A program made the position numbers and the translations under genes. Shown here piece after piece: positions 1-9,200 of a stretch of DNA of 64,000 nucleotides. How positions within the stretch are numbered: position 1 is the first letter of the stretch; each line of letters opens with the position of its first letter. Under the pieces are notes generated by a model. It was not told where the DNA came from and made no database searches. It saw only the letters and a list, made by a program, of their open reading frames with translations. Source of the DNA: Bacteroidales bacterium (GTDB lineage: Bacteria; Bacteroidota; Bacteroidia; Bacteroidales; UBA12077); NCBI GenBank assembly GCA_030637515.1, contig DAOWGM010000051.1, positions 1 to 64,000 of the forward strand, read 5' to 3'.

Positions 1-819
1 TATTTCTTTGATTATGGAAATGCTTTCTTATTAGAAGCAAGTAGGGCTGGTGCCGATATTATGAAAGAAGATGGTAACTTTAAATATCCATCATATGTTC
101 AGGATATTATGGGCCCAATGTGTTTCGATTATGGTTTTGGACCATTCCGTTGGGTTTGTACATCATCAAAACCAGAAGATCTGGATTTAACTGACAGAAT
201 TGCAATGGAAGTTTTAGAAGAAATTGCAAAGACTGCCCCAATAGAGATTTCTCAGCAAATGAAAGATAATATTCGTTGGATAAGTGAAGCAAAAAAGAAT
301 AAATTAGTTGTAGGTTCACAGGCACGAATTTTATATGCCGATTGTGAAGGAAGAACCAAGATTGCTGCTGCATTTAACGAAGCGGTTATGTCTGGACGAT
401 TATCAGCTCCCGTTGTTTTAGGTCGCGATCATCACGATGTTTCAGGAACTGATTCACCTTTCCGTGAAACTTCAAATATTTACGATGGCTCGCAGTTTAC
501 AGCCGATATGGCGATTCAGAATGTTATTGGTGATTCGTTCCGAGGTGCAACTTGGGTTTCTATTCACAATGGTGGTGGAGTAGGATGGGGCGAAGTAATT
601 AATGGCGGTTTTGGAATGGTGCTTGATGGAAGTGAAGATGCCGATCGCAGATTAAAAATGATGTTGCATTGGGATGTAAACAATGGAATTGCTCGAAGAA
701 GTTGGGCAAGAAACGATGGTGCATTATTCGCAATTAAACGCGAAATGGAACGCACTCCAGATTTGAAAGTTACAGTTCCAAATATTGCTGATGATAAATT
801 GATTGATAAATTATTCTAA
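1..819 (+). CDS. hutU: Urocanate hydratase, C-terminal part (cut by the window start)
   Basis: Urocanase converts urocanate to 4-imidazolone-5-propanoate with tightly bound NAD+, the second step of cytosolic histidine breakdown. The frame is open from base 1, so the N-terminal part lies outside the window; 272 residues are visible. Recognisable family blocks are YPSYVQDIMGP, FDYGFGPFRWVC and, near the C-terminus, SIHNGGGVGWGEVINGGFG followed by WDVNNGIARRSWARN. No other hut gene is inside the window. A hairpin terminator follows 70 bases after the stop. The identification is very secure from the conserved blocks; the full length and whether it is the longer eukaryote-like form cannot be judged. 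Confidence 0.96.
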   Translation, partial: YFFDYGNAFLLEASRAGADIMKEDGNFKYPSYVQDIMGPMCFDYGFGPFRWVCTSSKPEDLDLTDRIAMEVLEEIAKTAPIEISQQMKDNIRWISEAKKNKLVVGSQARILYADCEGRTKIAAAFNEAVMSGRLSAPVVLGRDHHDVSGTDSPFRETSNIYDGSQFTADMAIQNVIGDSFRGATWVSIHNGGGVGWGEVINGGFGMVLDGSEDADRRLKMMLHWDVNNGIARRSWARNDGALFAIKREMERTPDLKVTVPNIADDKLIDKLF

Positions 820-834
820 ATAAAAGAAGGTGTC

Positions 835-869
835 ATTCCGGTTCTCGATATTGATCGGGATACCGGAAT
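835..869. repeat. Inverted repeat ATTCCGGT...ACCGGAAT
   Basis: Eight-base perfect arms (835-842 and 862-869) surround a 19-base centre that contains its own partial CGAT/ATCG pairing. It sits between the hutU stop and the terminator hairpin. The ATTCC-N-GGAAT layout resembles dispersed dRS3/REP-like intergenic repeats of other bacteria. Whether it recurs in this genome cannot be seen from one window. Confidence 0.5.
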
Positions 870-888
870 CTCTATAAAATGAATTAAG

Positions 889-915
889 GCCCTGATAATA
901 TTCAGGGCTTTTTTA
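889..915 (+). terminator. Rho-independent terminator of hutU
   Basis: A seven-base stem, GCCCTGA (889-895) with TCAGGGC (902-908), has a six-base loop and is followed by a run of T. It separates hutU from the convergent mlaD gene, whose stop lies at 913, so it overlaps the mlaD 3' end. Confidence 0.85.
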
Positions 916-1974
916 TTTCTTCTTATCCTTTTTTGAAAATAAACGAATTAACCAATTTCGTTTTACAACTTTGGCAGCTTCTTCAACTTCTTTGGCGCTT
1001 TTGTTTATATTGTGTACTGCTGTTTCAATACTATCGGCAAAAACTGTGTCGTATAATAAGCGTGTAATTATCCCTTGACCTTCATTTATTTCATTAGTGA
1101 TTTTTACCAAATTATCAGATAATATTTTAGTGCGTTCTGTTGTATAATCCAGATTCTTACCTGCACGGTAAAGCCCTGAAGTAAATGAGGTATCTGTAAA
1201 TATTTCTCCAAAAAGACCTTGTCCATTGTTGATTTGTTCGGTTATTTCAGCTAAGTTTTCTGTTGATTTATGAAGATTTTCTCCTGCTTCATAGATTTTA
1301 TTGGCAAGAACAGTGTCTGATAATAACATCCCAATTGTACCTTCTTCTTTAGATATCTTATCTGTAATATCTGCAAAATTATCTGTTAAGACCGCTGTTT
1401 TTTCGGCAATTTTACTAAGGTTAGTAGCAAATGTTTCATCAGCAAATATTTTCCCAAATGCACCTTCTCCTTGATTTATTTTATTGGTTATTTCTGCCAC
1501 GTTTTTAGTAATTATAGCAGTATTTATACTCGATGTATTTAACTGTCGCAGTATTTTATCGATTTGAACAACTTCGATTGTTTCTAGAATATCTCCTTCT
1601 TCAACAATATCAACATTAATGCTTCCGGTGTAAATGTTAATAATCTTGTTTCCCATTAATCCTTCTGATCCTATTTCCATTTTGGAATCTTTTCTGATAA
1701 ATTGCCTCACATTATCCTGAATCGATAAATCAACTCTTACTAAGGAATCATTAATTATTTGAACTTTTGAAACAGTACCCACATTAATACCAGAGAAACG
1801 TGCGTTATTTCCGACTTTTAATCCGCTTATATCGGTAAAGACACCGCTTATCTGGAATTTTTTACTAAACATATTTACTTGGGATCCTATGTAATAAATA
1901 CCAAAGATAAATAATAGAACTCCGGCTGCAACAAATAAACCAAGCTTGATGTTATGTTTTTTGGTGTCACGCAT
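913..1974 (-). CDS. mlaD: MlaD-like MCE-domain periplasmic lipid-transport protein
   Basis: Substrate-binding/tunnel subunit of a Mla-type ABC system that moves phospholipids between the membranes. Of 353 residues, about 10-30 form one N-terminal membrane anchor and about 38-115 the MCE domain (pattern G-V-F-T-D-I-S-G-L, then G-x-V and later an E-I-G-S-E-G-L-M-G-N-K block). The C-terminal half is helical and holds four copies of a repeat of about 41-48 residues that starts I-N-x-G-x-G, e.g. INQGEGAFGKIF, ISKEEGTIGMLL, INNGQGLFGEIF and INEGQGIITRLL. It is the last gene of the mlaE-mlaF-mlaD operon, 11 bases after mlaF. No MlaB/MlaC homologue is next to it. The family call is secure; orthology to E. 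coli MlaD is by operon structure. Confidence 0.9.
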   Translation of the reverse strand: MRDTKKHNIKLGLFVAAGVLLFIFGIYYIGSQVNMFSKKFQISGVFTDISGLKVGNNARFSGINVGTVSKVQIINDSLVRVDLSIQDNVRQFIRKDSKMEIGSEGLMGNKIINIYTGSINVDIVEEGDILETIEVVQIDKILRQLNTSSINTAIITKNVAEITNKINQGEGAFGKIFADETFATNLSKIAEKTAVLTDNFADITDKISKEEGTIGMLLSDTVLANKIYEAGENLHKSTENLAEITEQINNGQGLFGEIFTDTSFTSGLYRAGKNLDYTTERTKILSDNLVKITNEINEGQGIITRLLYDTVFADSIETAVHNINKSAKEVEEAAKVVKRNWLIRLFSKKDKKK

Positions 1975-1985
1975 AAGTTTTAATT

Positions 1986-2771
1986 TTAATCAATTTTAAA
2001 ATATGAACGAACCCATTCATCATCCGAAATTTTTAGTTCATCGAAAACGCCTTCTGCTCGAATTATTCCTTCGTGTAAGATCAACATCCTGTTTGATGTT
2101 ATTTTTGAACAATTCAAATCATGAGATATTATTATTGATGACGTTTTATATTTATTTTGTATTTTAAGAATTAGGTTGCTAATTTCCCTTGATGTTAAGG
2201 GGTCTAAACCTGTTGTAGGTTCGTCGTATAGTATAATTTCAGGTTTTAATATCAATGTTCTTGCTACGCCAATACGTTTTTTCATTCCGCCTGATAATTC
2301 CGAAGGCATTTTATCAATAGTATCAACCAATCCGACATTTTCTAAAGTATCAACAATAAGTCCTTCAATAACATGTGGATCGGTAATTGTTTTGTTCCTG
2401 CGTAAGGGAAACTCAAGGTTTTCTCTAACTGTCATTGAATCATACAGTGCATTTCCCTGAAAGATAAATCCCACCTTGGTTCTTAGTACGTTAAGCTCTC
2501 GTGAGTTCATTTCATCTACTTCTTTTCCAAAAACTTTAAGCGAACCTGAATCAGGATATATTAAGCCAATAATACATTTTATAAGTACAGATTTTCCTAT
2601 TCCAGATTTTCCTAAAATAACCACATTTTCACCTTCTCTAACAATCATATTAATGTCTTTTAATACATTATTTCCATTGAAAGATTTTTTTAAATGTTCA
2701 ATTTGAATAACAATTTCATGATTGTTGACCGTATTATTGTTTTTGATGATATTTTCTTTTTGATTAAACAT
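1986..2771 (-). CDS. mlaF: MlaF-like ABC transporter ATP-binding protein
   Basis: Cytoplasmic ATPase of the Mla/MCE lipid transporter. Walker A is GKSGIGKS, the ABC signature LSGGMKKR, Walker B IILYDEP and the switch histidine lies in IIISHD. I place the start at 2771 (MFNQKEN..., 261 residues), because the longer reading frame to 2816 would overlap the end of mlaE by 44 bases, whereas the chosen ATG lies one base after the mlaE stop. The variant signature LSGGM is typical of MlaF/Ttg2A proteins. Middle gene of mlaE-mlaF-mlaD. Confidence 0.92.
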   Translation of the reverse strand: MFNQKENIIKNNNTVNNHEIVIQIEHLKKSFNGNNVLKDINMIVREGENVVILGKSGIGKSVLIKCIIGLIYPDSGSLKVFGKEVDEMNSRELNVLRTKVGFIFQGNALYDSMTVRENLEFPLRRNKTITDPHVIEGLIVDTLENVGLVDTIDKMPSELSGGMKKRIGVARTLILKPEIILYDEPTTGLDPLTSREISNLILKIQNKYKTSSIIISHDLNCSKITSNRMLILHEGIIRAEGVFDELKISDDEWVRSYFKID

Positions 2772-2772
2772 T

Positions 2773-3600
2773 TTAAATCGTGAAAATATGAAATACTTCT
2801 GATAACTGAACTGCAATTAAATCAATTATAAAAATTACTAAAGATGAAATAACTACTGCTGAATTTGCAGCCTTGCCAACACCTTCAGTGCCATTTTCAG
2901 AGAAATAGCCTTTATAGCAACCAATAATACCTATTGAAAAACCAAAAAAGAATGTTTTAATAGTTGCCGGAACCAGATCATAATAATGCAAAGAGTCAAA
3001 AGCTTGGGTTATAAATAATGGAAACGAGATGAAACCATGCAGGTTTACAGCAATATAAGAGCCTAAGAAGGATAAAGCATCGGAATAAAAAACAAGTAAT
3101 GGGATCATAAATGTAGTTGCAAGTACGCGGGTTGCCACAAGATATTTCATTGGATTTGTGCCTGATACTTCCATTGCATCTATTTGTTCGGTAACACGCA
3201 TAGAACCAAGTTCAGCACCTATTCCCGAGCCAATTTTACCTGCACAAATCAAAGCTGTAATTACAGGCCCTATTTCACGAACAATCGATACAGAAACCAT
3301 ACCCGGCAACCATGATTCAGCTCCAAATTCTGTCATAACAGGCCTTGATTGTAAAGTAAGTACGAGCCCCATTATAAATCCAGTTATTCCAATTAAAGGA
3401 AGAGTACTTAATCCAATCTTATATGATTGTCGTAAAAATTCTCGGTGCTCATAAGGAGGTCGAAAAAGCTTTTTGAAAAATTGCAATGTAAAATGACTTA
3501 AACCTCCTAATTCAAGAAGAAGATTTTCAAAGTAGGAGTATTCACTATTTTGCTTTGGTTGATTATCCTGCTTTCTAAATATTTTTTTAATATTCAGCAT
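2773..3600 (-). CDS. mlaE: MlaE-like permease of the MCE lipid transporter
   Basis: Inner-membrane permease (275 residues), first gene of the operon. The MlaE family block is clear: IVREIGPVITALICAGKIG, followed by a small-residue helix and a V-T-E-Q-I-D-A-M-E segment that contacts the ATPase. Five or so hydrophobic segments follow an N-terminal amphipathic region. It partners with the MlaF ATPase immediately downstream and the MCE protein MlaD. About 90 AT-rich bases separate it from the thioredoxin-like gene upstream, so the operon probably starts here; I could not assign a convincing promoter. Confidence 0.93.
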   Translation of the reverse strand: MLNIKKIFRKQDNQPKQNSEYSYFENLLLELGGLSHFTLQFFKKLFRPPYEHREFLRQSYKIGLSTLPLIGITGFIMGLVLTLQSRPVMTEFGAESWLPGMVSVSIVREIGPVITALICAGKIGSGIGAELGSMRVTEQIDAMEVSGTNPMKYLVATRVLATTFMIPLLVFYSDALSFLGSYIAVNLHGFISFPLFITQAFDSLHYYDLVPATIKTFFFGFSIGIIGCYKGYFSENGTEGVGKAANSAVVISSLVIFIIDLIAVQLSEVFHIFTI

Positions 3601-3690
3601 TTAATCACTTTTTATTTATATGGTAAGTTACAAATAATTAAGCAAAATATGCTTTAATTTCAAGTAAAATATGATTTAGAGAAAATCTAT

Positions 3691-4023
3691 TTATTTGAAT
3701 AATAGACTGTAAGGTCTTTGAAGTTCTTTCTTTAATTCTTCTACTCCAACGTTTCTGCTTTTTCGGAGAAATTCCTTTTTATCAAGATAAATAATTATGG
3801 TTGGAACTGTAAAAATTGAATTTTGTGCAGCTATTTCAGGATTAAGTACTGTATCTGAATAAAACATTTTAATTTCAGGGAAATTTTCAGAAAGCATCTT
3901 ACGAATCTTAGGTTTTAAAACCTTGCATACATTGCATTTGTCATGAGAAAAATAAATAAGAGCAGCATCGTTATTTTGAACAGCGTTCTCTAATTCAGAT
4001 AATGATGTGATATTTTCAGGCAT
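3691..4023 (-). CDS. Small thioredoxin-fold protein with a CNVC active site
   Basis: A 110-residue single-domain protein with the thioredoxin layout: CxxC near residue 31 (C-N-V-C-K) and a cis-proline motif V-P-T near residue 74. There is no signal peptide, so it should be cytoplasmic. The active site lacks the usual WC-GP-C surroundings, which suggests a specialised reductase or a redox sensor rather than general thioredoxin (a WCQPC thioredoxin is encoded at 58205-58570). Its ATG overlaps the stop of the upstream CoA-binding gene by one base (TAATG), implying coupled translation. Substrate unknown. Confidence 0.8.
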   Translation of the reverse strand: MPENITSLSELENAVQNNDAALIYFSHDKCNVCKVLKPKIRKMLSENFPEIKMFYSDTVLNPEIAAQNSIFTVPTIIIYLDKKEFLRKSRNVGVEELKKELQRPYSLLFK

Positions 4024-4382
4024 TAGTATTTGTGCGAATTAAGCATTATTAAAGTACAGGCTATAGATACTTCAATATTATTTTTAATAGCAAGTTCAAT
4101 TAGCTCTTGATTTTCAGAACCTGGATTGAAAATTATTCTTTTTGGAGAAAGACTTAAAATATAATCGTAATATGATTTTTGATTTTCAGGATTTAGATAA
4201 AGAGTGATTGTATGAATATCTTCCATTTTAGGTTTGCCAATAATAATTTTCTGCCACATAATATCACCTTCACGAATTCCAATCGGGACTACATCGTGTC
4301 CATGGCGAACCAGACTTTTTACAGCTTTGTGCGAAAACCTTATTGGATTCGGGCTTGCTCCTAAAACAAGAGTTTTTTTCAT
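4023..4382 (-). CDS. CoA-binding-domain protein (YccU family)
   Basis: A 119-residue single Rossmann domain. The N-terminus has the nucleotide-binding pattern LVLGASPNPIRFSHKA, as in CoA_binding_2 proteins, and a central I-I-F-N-P-G-S-E-N-Q-E block matches the same family. Members bind CoA in structural studies, but a cellular role is not established. It is translationally coupled to the small thioredoxin-fold gene (one-base overlap), which invites the guess of CoA-disulfide or thiol redox chemistry; that link is inference only. Confidence 0.85.
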   Translation of the reverse strand: MKKTLVLGASPNPIRFSHKAVKSLVRHGHDVVPIGIREGDIMWQKIIIGKPKMEDIHTITLYLNPENQKSYYDYILSLSPKRIIFNPGSENQELIELAIKNNIEVSIACTLIMLNSHKY

Positions 4383-4501
4383 GTTTAAATTTTTATGAAT
4401 TAAAAATCCAATATATTGATTTATTGTTGCTTAAATTTAGAATAATAACAACGAAATCATTCTGAAAGATAACAAAAAATAGCCAAGAATAAAAGAAGTC
4501 T

Positions 4502-4984
4502 TTAAGCAAGTTTTTGAATTAAAACCACAGCATAAGCAGAAACCCCATCTTCTCTTCCGATAAAACCTAAGCTCTCAGTAGTAGTCGCTTTAACAGATAT
4601 GTTTCCGGGATCAGTTTTAAGTACTCCAGCAATGGTTTTAACCATTTCAGGAATGTGCTTCTGGATTTTTGGTTTTTGTAAACAGATAGTTGAGTCAATA
4701 TTAACTACCGAGTATCCTTTTTTGGTAAGCATACTCATTGATTTTTGTAATAGAATTTTACTGTCAATGTTTTTATAATCACTTTTAGTATCAGGAAAGT
4801 GAAAGCCGATATCGCGCAATGCAGCCGCTCCTAATAGTGCATCACATATAGCATGAATAAGAACATCTCCATCGGAATGTGCAACACAACCTTTGTTATG
4901 TGGAATTTCTATTCCACCAAGGAAAAAATGTCTCCCTTCTTCAAGTTTGTGTACATCATATCCGTGTCCAATCCTGATATTCAT
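4502..4984 (-). CDS. ispF: 2-C-methyl-D-erythritol 2,4-cyclodiphosphate synthase
   Basis: IspF of the MEP isoprenoid pathway: it cyclises the CDP-methylerythritol phosphate intermediate and releases CMP. The protein has the usual length of 160 residues. Metal ligands are visible in G-Y-D-V-H (Asp10, His12) and the following block holds A-H-S-D-G-D-V; the C-terminal T-T-T-E-S-L-G-F-I-G-R motif is also typical. Its start is two bases from the stop of porV, so it is probably cotranscribed with porV. A porV-ispF neighbourhood is, to my knowledge, also seen in Porphyromonas. Confidence 0.97.
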   Translation of the reverse strand: MNIRIGHGYDVHKLEEGRHFFLGGIEIPHNKGCVAHSDGDVLIHAICDALLGAAALRDIGFHFPDTKSDYKNIDSKILLQKSMSMLTKKGYSVVNIDSTICLQKPKIQKHIPEMVKTIAGVLKTDPGNISVKATTTESLGFIGREDGVSAYAVVLIQKLA

Positions 4985-4986
4985 AC

Positions 4987-6165
4987 CTAACCGTTTTCTC
5001 TTTGTGCTTTTTTGAATGCCTGAAAATCTAAACCTAAAGTAAAGCGAACTGTATTAGCTAAAGGATTATTTTGTTTTACTGGTAATAGGTATGAAAAATC
5101 AATAGTAAACACATTTAATTTTAAACCAGCTCCAACTGTAAAGTATTTACGATTTCCTTTGGTTGCATGTTCATGAAAATATCCTGCACGAACAGCAAAC
5201 TGATTAGCATACCAGTATTCAGCTCCTATAGAATATTTATATTCATGAAGCTCTTCTTCAAAACCACCCGGTGCATCATAAAAAGATTGTATCATACCTT
5301 CAGCAACTGAAACATCAGGATCGTAACCAGCAATTATGGTATCACCATTTGTAGCAGGAGGTGTTGGAACTAAAAATTTATTAATATCAAAAGCTAAGGT
5401 TAATGAATTATAATCATCAGCTTCATATTTATATGCTACACCAAGTTTTAGGTTAGCCGGTAAAAAATCTTTTTCTATCTCAGTATATGAGATTTTGTTA
5501 CCAATATTTGAAATGTTTATTCCAAATGAGAAAGTTCCATTTTTTTCTGCAATCTGAATATCGTCGTTTATATAATACATTGAAATATCAGCAGCAGCAG
5601 CATTTCCTGGTTTGGTTTCAGCATCACCTACAAATGCTCCTCCGGTAATATCAGAACGTATATATCTGAATGCAATACCTCCTGAAATTCTTTCAGAAAA
5701 ACTTCTGGCATAAGCAACATCTATTGACATTTCATAAGGTGTATGTTGTCCGTTATACTCACCAAATTCATCGGTAAATTGAATATCTCCAAGATCAAAA
5801 TAAAGCAAGGTTGCTGCAACCGTTTGTTTATTATCAATTCTTTTATAAAAAGATAAATAACCAAGATTAATATCATTAACAAGATTTCTTAACCATGGTG
5901 TATATGATACTGAAACCCCCATATCACTATCAATAAAAGCATATTTCGCTGGATTCCAGCGCATTGAATTGTAGTCTGCAGAAGTAGCCGCGCCAACATC
6001 GCCCATTGCGCCTGCTCTTGAATCAGGTGCAATAGTTAAAAATGATACAGAATATTCTAATGTATTATTAGCACCAGCAAGTTCTTCAGTTGTTATACCA
6101 TCCTGACCAAATACAATTTGTCCAAAATAGGCAAAAAATGCAATTGTAAAAATTAGTTTTTTCAT
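4987..6165 (-). CDS. porV: T9SS outer-membrane protein PorV (LptO)
   Basis: PorV is a FadL-like outer-membrane barrel that collects T9SS cargo through the C-terminal sorting domain and delivers it to the PorU attachment complex. The 392 residues start with a signal peptide (MKKLIFTIAFFAYFGQIVFG). The mature start has the PorV hallmark S-F-L-T-I-A-P-D-S-R-A-G-A-M-G-D-V-G-A, followed by a run of beta-strand-rich sequence to a C-terminus with alternating hydrophobic residues. It lies 60 bases after porU on the same strand, and a promoter-like TATATTTG element lies in this gap, so it may also be transcribed separately. Confidence 0.95.
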   Translation of the reverse strand: MKKLIFTIAFFAYFGQIVFGQDGITTEELAGANNTLEYSVSFLTIAPDSRAGAMGDVGAATSADYNSMRWNPAKYAFIDSDMGVSVSYTPWLRNLVNDINLGYLSFYKRIDNKQTVAATLLYFDLGDIQFTDEFGEYNGQHTPYEMSIDVAYARSFSERISGGIAFRYIRSDITGGAFVGDAETKPGNAAAADISMYYINDDIQIAEKNGTFSFGINISNIGNKISYTEIEKDFLPANLKLGVAYKYEADDYNSLTLAFDINKFLVPTPPATNGDTIIAGYDPDVSVAEGMIQSFYDAPGGFEEELHEYKYSIGAEYWYANQFAVRAGYFHEHATKGNRKYFTVGAGLKLNVFTIDFSYLLPVKQNNPLANTVRFTLGLDFQAFKKAQRENG

Positions 6166-6192
6166 TATAGTTCACTTCAAAATGTAAGATTG

Positions 6193-6222
6193 CAAATATA
6201 GAATTATTTGCCGATTAACAAT
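6193..6222 (-). promoter_or_regulatory. Putative Bacteroidota-type promoter of porV-ispF
   Basis: On the minus strand a TATATTTG (-7 element, 6193-6200) is preceded, 18 bases upstream, by TATTG, close to the TTTG -33 element (6219-6223). It lies in the porU-porV gap, 28 bases before the porV start. Confidence 0.5.
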
Positions 6223-6225
6223 AAA

Positions 6226-9200
6226 TTATTTGAGTATTACAAGTTTTTCTATCTTCTTAACTACTTCGCCATCAAATGTTCTAACACGCATTTGGTATAT
6301 ATAAACGCCACGACCAATATTATCCCCAAAATCATCAAGGCCATCCCATCTAATAGGATCAGAACGAAAAGCATTTGAATTTATTATAGAGGAAATTGTT
6401 TTTACTAATTTTCCTGATATCGTAAAAACTTGAATTAAGATATCAAGATCTTCATTGGGCCTGTTATGGTCAAAATAAAATGCAGTTGACTCGGTAAATG
6501 GATTCGGATAATTTAATAGATTTCTTATAGCAAGATTTTCAGATTCTGCTACAATAAAATCCATATCGCCTTCTGATGAGTTGTTATAAACATCCCACAC
6601 TTTTAATTTTAAATTATGATCTCCATTTTCAAGCTCTGAGAAAAGATATTCTATTTTTCCTCTTTGATAATCATCAAGATCAGATTCGTAATAATCATTC
6701 AGGACAATAATATCACTACTATTTTTATCTAATGTTGCAGTAATATCATGACCTATTCCATTTCCAACGGTATTAATACCACTACTATCAGATAATACTG
6801 CAATTAACTTAGGATTCTCATCTGTAACACCTCCCGAAACGAAGTTTTCATCGTTCATATAAAGCTTAATTTCCGGTCCGAAGTTATCAGGTTCTGCATT
6901 TTCGTCTGTTCCTCCAATAAGAAATTCTTTAAAAAATCCTTTGGCATCACTATTACTGCTTAATGAGTAGTAACTAATTTTTCCATTATCGAAATTATAG
7001 GAGATATCCTTTGGTACTACAAAACTATACTCGAATTTACCATTTATTACACTGGCTTTACCTTTAAAAAGAATATTGTTTTGAACTTCAAAGTCCATAG
7101 GTGTATCACCGTCATTTCCTAAAGTTGTAATAGTTTTCTTTTTGTCAAGCACAACAGGATATACTATTCCATTATAACTTGAAATGATTGTTTTTGCATT
7201 GTTTTCAATATGACCATGTATTGTCACTTTTGAAAGAGCTTTTAATGTATCGATATAGTCTTTAACATTTCGATGATTAATTGAGTCGGTTATTATATTA
7301 TATTCAGGAATATGCATTTTTATAGCAGGATCGCCAAGTAAGGTGAAATTCCTTTTATTGTTCTCGGTTCCTGATGCATTCTTTGCAAGACGAATAATAT
7401 CTCCAAAAGCTCTGTTTTTGCCTTTGTTGTCTTTCTCAAAAACGTAATTGTAAAAGTTTCGGTTTAGAGTATAATTGGGACTCGAGTAAACGAGTCTAGT
7501 GGTCGAAAATAAAGCTATTCCTCCTCCATTTGGGTTTAAAAGAACTAATTCACCGGCTGATGTGTACTTATGATTATCAAAGCGACTAAATTCACAGGTA
7601 GCTGTCATGAATACTGCAAGCTTATTAAAGTTTACCCATGAAGTAATATCATCTATTGAAAGAATTCGTTCATGAGCCAAACCATTTTCTCCACCATGCC
7701 CAGTATAGTTAAATATTAAGACTCCATTATTTACTTCGTCTTTTACCAGTCGGTTCACTTCCGGATAACTTTCATAAATAGATGAAGATTCCTGAGGGAA
7801 TGCATCGAGATAGATCTTATTAATATTAAAATGAGGATAGGTTGTATCAACAAATGAAGCCAGTTTGTCAGCATCACGCATATGAACATTATTGTCTTCA
7901 TCATCACCAACAAAACATATAGAATTAATCCAATCACTGTAATTCTCAAAGTTGAGGTAAGATTTTATTTTTTCCACTATTTGCTGTGCTTCTTCAGAGG
8001 ACTTTACTGGTAATCTTCCAATGCCAATATCAACTAAGCCTGAATTGCTGTTTTCAACATTATCGGTAGCATCAAGTAATCCAAAGAAGTCATCAGTCAC
8101 AAATGATCCTGTGGGATTTAACGAATTTTCAGACTGATAAGTTAAAATGAAATTATTGTTTTCTGCTGTAATGGATTTGTGGTCATAAGATCCATCGCCT
8201 ATAAATAAAAGGTATTTTAAAGTATCTGCAGAAGTTGATCTTTCATAAACCATCCTTACAAAATTTCTTATGGCAGAAGCATCGGGTGATCCGGACGAAA
8301 ATTCATTATAAATTTGTTCAGGAGTAACTACCAACACAGATAAATTATCATTTGTTTCATGTATTGTAGCAATTTCATTAGCCTGAGATATAAAATCGGG
8401 ATGCGTTACAACAATCATATCTTTATGATTAATTGCATGTAAATTTTGGTTTGCTATATCTCCAATTGCTTCAGTAATCAAAAAGTTAGTATTATTAAAA
8501 GCAATATATTCATTTAATCCGGGAGCAGTATTTACTTTTGCTTCAATCGTTCCTCCTCCAATACTTGTAGTATTAATTTTTTGAGGATGATTTGGGTCGG
8601 TAACATCCCAAATGGTTGCAGAACCTGCATTTTGAATTTGAAATTCTACTATCTCAGAAATAGCGCCAGAATTGTAATAATTAAAAATTAGCTGATCTTC
8701 ACTTAATCTTATTTTCCTTTCTGCATTCAAACAAATGTAATCTAACCATCCTTCAGATGATGATGAGGATTTATTATAATTAAGATTTATTGTGAAATTA
8801 TCACTTGAACTTGTAAAATCACCTTCCGCAATTTCTCGAATAGCGTAAACTGATGTATATGAGCTCATATTTACAGAAGGAATTGACAGATTTGCAATTG
8901 TTTGTGAACTATATTTAATATTATATGATGAGCTTGCTGAAGATCTTGCAGCAACAGCTATTTTACAACTAATAGGAGTTGTTTTAATAAGATCAGGAAA
9001 ACTAAAATCAAAATTGTAACTGGTTGTTATATCAAAATGTTCTCCAAACCATAATTGTCCTGATTCAAGTAGATTTTCTGTATTGTTCTCATGGTGAGAG
9101 AAATCAGTAAAAGTTGTTAGTGTTTTTGTTGCACCACCAGAAGGTGTTGTAGCAGTATTAACTGTCCCCGTTGAACCTGCATTTGTTGTAAGAAAGAAAT

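Noticed and set aside
2773-2816. Longer MlaF start overlapping mlaE
   Set aside because: Would add 15 residues read from the conserved end of mlaE; the ATG at 2771 begins one base after the mlaE stop.
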